A DNA stretch of 64,000 nucleotides, taken from positions 10,764,169-10,828,168 of the forward strand of contig NC_087072.1 of assembly GCF_026151205.1 (NCBI RefSeq), written 5' to 3'. The position numbers and the translations under genes are program-made. The DNA comes from Bolinopsis microptera. Its lineage: Eukaryota > Ctenophora > Tentaculata > Lobata > Bolinopsidae. Positions within the stretch are counted from its first letter, which is position 1. Every line of letters begins with the position of its first letter. Below are positions 62,140 through 64,000 of the stretch, piece after piece. The notes under the pieces were generated by a model that was not told where the DNA came from, searched no databases, and was given only the letters and a program-made list of their open reading frames with translations.

Positions 62140-64000
62140 GACACCACGGCATCAACTTTGACATAAGACTTAACGCTAGAAAGAAAAAGTCTACCAAACG
62201 AAAAATCTATAGCTTCAAAAGGGCCAATTGGACTAATTTAAATAATGCACTGAATTCTGAAAACTGGGAACATCTACTTAGTGGTAAACCAGTCGAAGAG
62301 GCCTGGTCAGTTTTCAATACTATTTTCACTTCTCATTGTAATTCACATATTCCTAAGATATCTGTCTCCGATGAATTTCAACCCCCATGGTTTGACTCAG
62401 ATGTCTTTGATTTATGTAGAAAAAAGGAGCGACTACATGACGAATGGAAACAGTCTTCTAATCCAAAAAAATATTTAAAATTTTCCAAAGCTAGGAGGGA
62501 TTTTAAAAATCTCGTTGATGCAAAATTGGACGCAAACTTTGAAGATGATGATAACAGAAATCTCATTAACAAAAAGTTCTGGTCTTTTGTGAAATCTAAA
62601 TCAAACTCTAATCGCATTCCTGAAACAGACAGCTACAATGGTTGCCTACGGTCCGATCCGCAAGGACAGTGTGAGTTATTCAATAAATATTTTAACGAAC
62701 AGTTTACAGAGGGTAGTGATTATGATATAGATATCGACTTTTCCAGTGACCGTGATTTTCAGGTCAATTTCGACACTTGTAAAATCAAAGGTTTACTTGA
62801 AAATATTGATCCAAGTAAAGCGCAAGGGGCCGACAATATCCATGGAAGAATTTTAAAGTACTGTTCAGTGAGCCTGTCTAAGCCTCTTGCTATCCTTTTT
62901 GAAGCTTCTTATAAAACTGGATGTATTCCAGCAGATTGGAAAATGGCAAACGTTGTTCCAGTTCATAAAAAAGGCTCTAAAATTGAAGTTAACAACTATA
63001 GGCCAATTTCTCTGACAAGCATTATTATGAAAGTTTACGAAAAAGTAATCCGGGATGAATTGCTCAATCGATGTGAACATCTTATTGATCAACGTCAACA
63101 TGGTTTTATGAGTAGGAAATCATGTACAACTCAGCTAGTAAATTTCTGTGACAGCTTAGCCCTATCTCTCAATGACAATGTTCGCACTGACATAATATAC
63201 TTTGATTTCCAAAAAGCTTTTGATTCTGTCAACCACGACATAATTCTGTTGAAGCTCAAAGAACAATATAACATTGATGCATCTCTACTGAGATTCTTCA
63301 AGTGCTACCTTGAAAACAGATACCAAAGGGTTGTCATTGGAAATAAAATGTCTGCTCCCTGTCAGGTTAGATCAGGTGTCCCCCAGGGCTCAATTTTAGG
63401 GCCTACTTTATTTATACTTTTTCTTAATGACATTACAGAGGATTTGTCACCGGAAACAAATATAACCATGTATACTGATGATACAAAAATATGGCGTAGA
63501 ATCACGTCCCAGGATGACCATTGGCTGCTCCAGCGGGATATTAACAGTCTTCAAAATTGGGCTCATCATAATAAGATGGTGTTTCACCCTTCAAAAAGTC
63601 ACGTTCTTTCTATTACCCGAGCATATTCTATGAATCGTAGTGTTAATTTTGTGTACTCAATGAATGAAACGGCTATCGAATACACAGACATTGAAAAAGA
63701 TCTTGGAGTACATATCAATAGTAAGTTAGATTGGTCACATCACTGTGATATGATATACTCTAAGGCTAGTCAGAGGTTAGGCCTTCTAAAAAGAACATGT
63801 TACTTCACCAAGAACACTAAAAAACGTCGGGCCTTCTATCTATCTCAGGTTAGAAGTCATTTCGAACACTGCACAATTGTCTGGCGGCCTCATTCAGAAA
63901 CCTCGGTGGAGAAACTTGAATCGATACAAAAAAGAGGTATCAAGTGGATCCTTAATGATATTTACTTGAGCCTTAGGGACAAAAAAAGGTATTTCATAGC
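62140..64000 (+). mobile_element. CR1/Jockey-like LINE, reverse-transcriptase ORF open to the window edge
   Basis: From about 62163 the frame is open without a stop to 64000 (over 600 codons). A linker region (FDIRLNARKKK, PPWFDSDVFDLCRKKERLH) is followed by reverse-transcriptase blocks: AQGADNIHGRILKYC, NNYRPISLTSIIMKVYE, IIYFDFQKAFDSVNHD, VRSGVPQGSILGPTLFILFL, MYTDDTKIW, DLGVHINSKLDW, then the tail SHFEHCTIVWRP and LESIQKRGIKWIL. Order and motifs are those of CR1/Jockey-group non-LTR elements. The catalytic box reads YTDD rather than the usual YADD. The endonuclease domain is absent: the copy is 5'-truncated (its remnant HHGINFDIR follows a stop). It lies in or beyond an intron of gene C, on the opposite strand. 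Confidence 0.9.

Overview
The window is nuclear DNA of a metazoan, AT-rich, with GT-AG introns and many transposon remnants. It carries FANCL, UTP6, glutaredoxins, a seven-helix receptor, and immunoglobulin (Ig), C-type lectin and sushi (CCP) surface proteins. The mobile elements (Penelope-like, CR1/Jockey-like, hAT-like, TTAA fold-backs, and a retroelement tail of a type I associate with cnidarian genomes) suggest an early-branching aquatic invertebrate such as a cnidarian or sponge. I cannot name the species from sequence alone.

Layout. 1-6.3 kb is a compact minus-strand housekeeping block: the first exon of FANCL, a cytosolic-type glutaredoxin, a mitochondrial-type glutaredoxin, and an intronless UTP6. 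A 1.4-kb near-perfect fold-back element with TTAA duplications lies between FANCL and the glutaredoxins. 6.3-12.6 kb is repeat-dominated: two fold-back families, a decayed non-LTR tail and a decayed retroelement polyprotein. 12.7-19.1 kb is a tandem BTB-protein cluster: one intact single-exon gene, one copy split by a hAT transposon with an 8-bp target-site duplication, and one degenerate copy. 20.3-58.9 kb is framed by a plus-strand gene (zinc finger plus ankyrin repeats). Its first two recognisable exons are 32 kb apart.

Inside that giant intron sit two minus-strand Ig/C-type-lectin/CCP genes, A (12 exons) and B (intronless paralogue), with an intronless class A-like GPCR between them. 38-49 kb is largely noncoding with short tandem repeats. 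49-51 kb is a damaged Penelope-like element inside terminal inverted repeats. 56.3-58.2 kb is a nested fold-back element with clustered CACGTG motifs. 59.9-62.0 kb holds the 3' part of a minus-strand gene joining a papain-like domain to a C-type lectin, a CCP module and a GPI-type tail. A non-LTR retrotransposon reading frame runs from about 62.1 kb off the right edge.

How it fits together. Ig-lectin genes A and B and protease-lectin gene C share the same surface-protein architecture: signal peptide or secreted start, recognition modules, CCP, hydrophobic C-terminal tail. They suggest a local cluster of lectin-bearing, probably GPI-anchored recognition proteins. Exon structures were assembled by hand from splice sites, phase and domain continuity. 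Gene A's 12 exons sum to exactly 738 codons including the stop.
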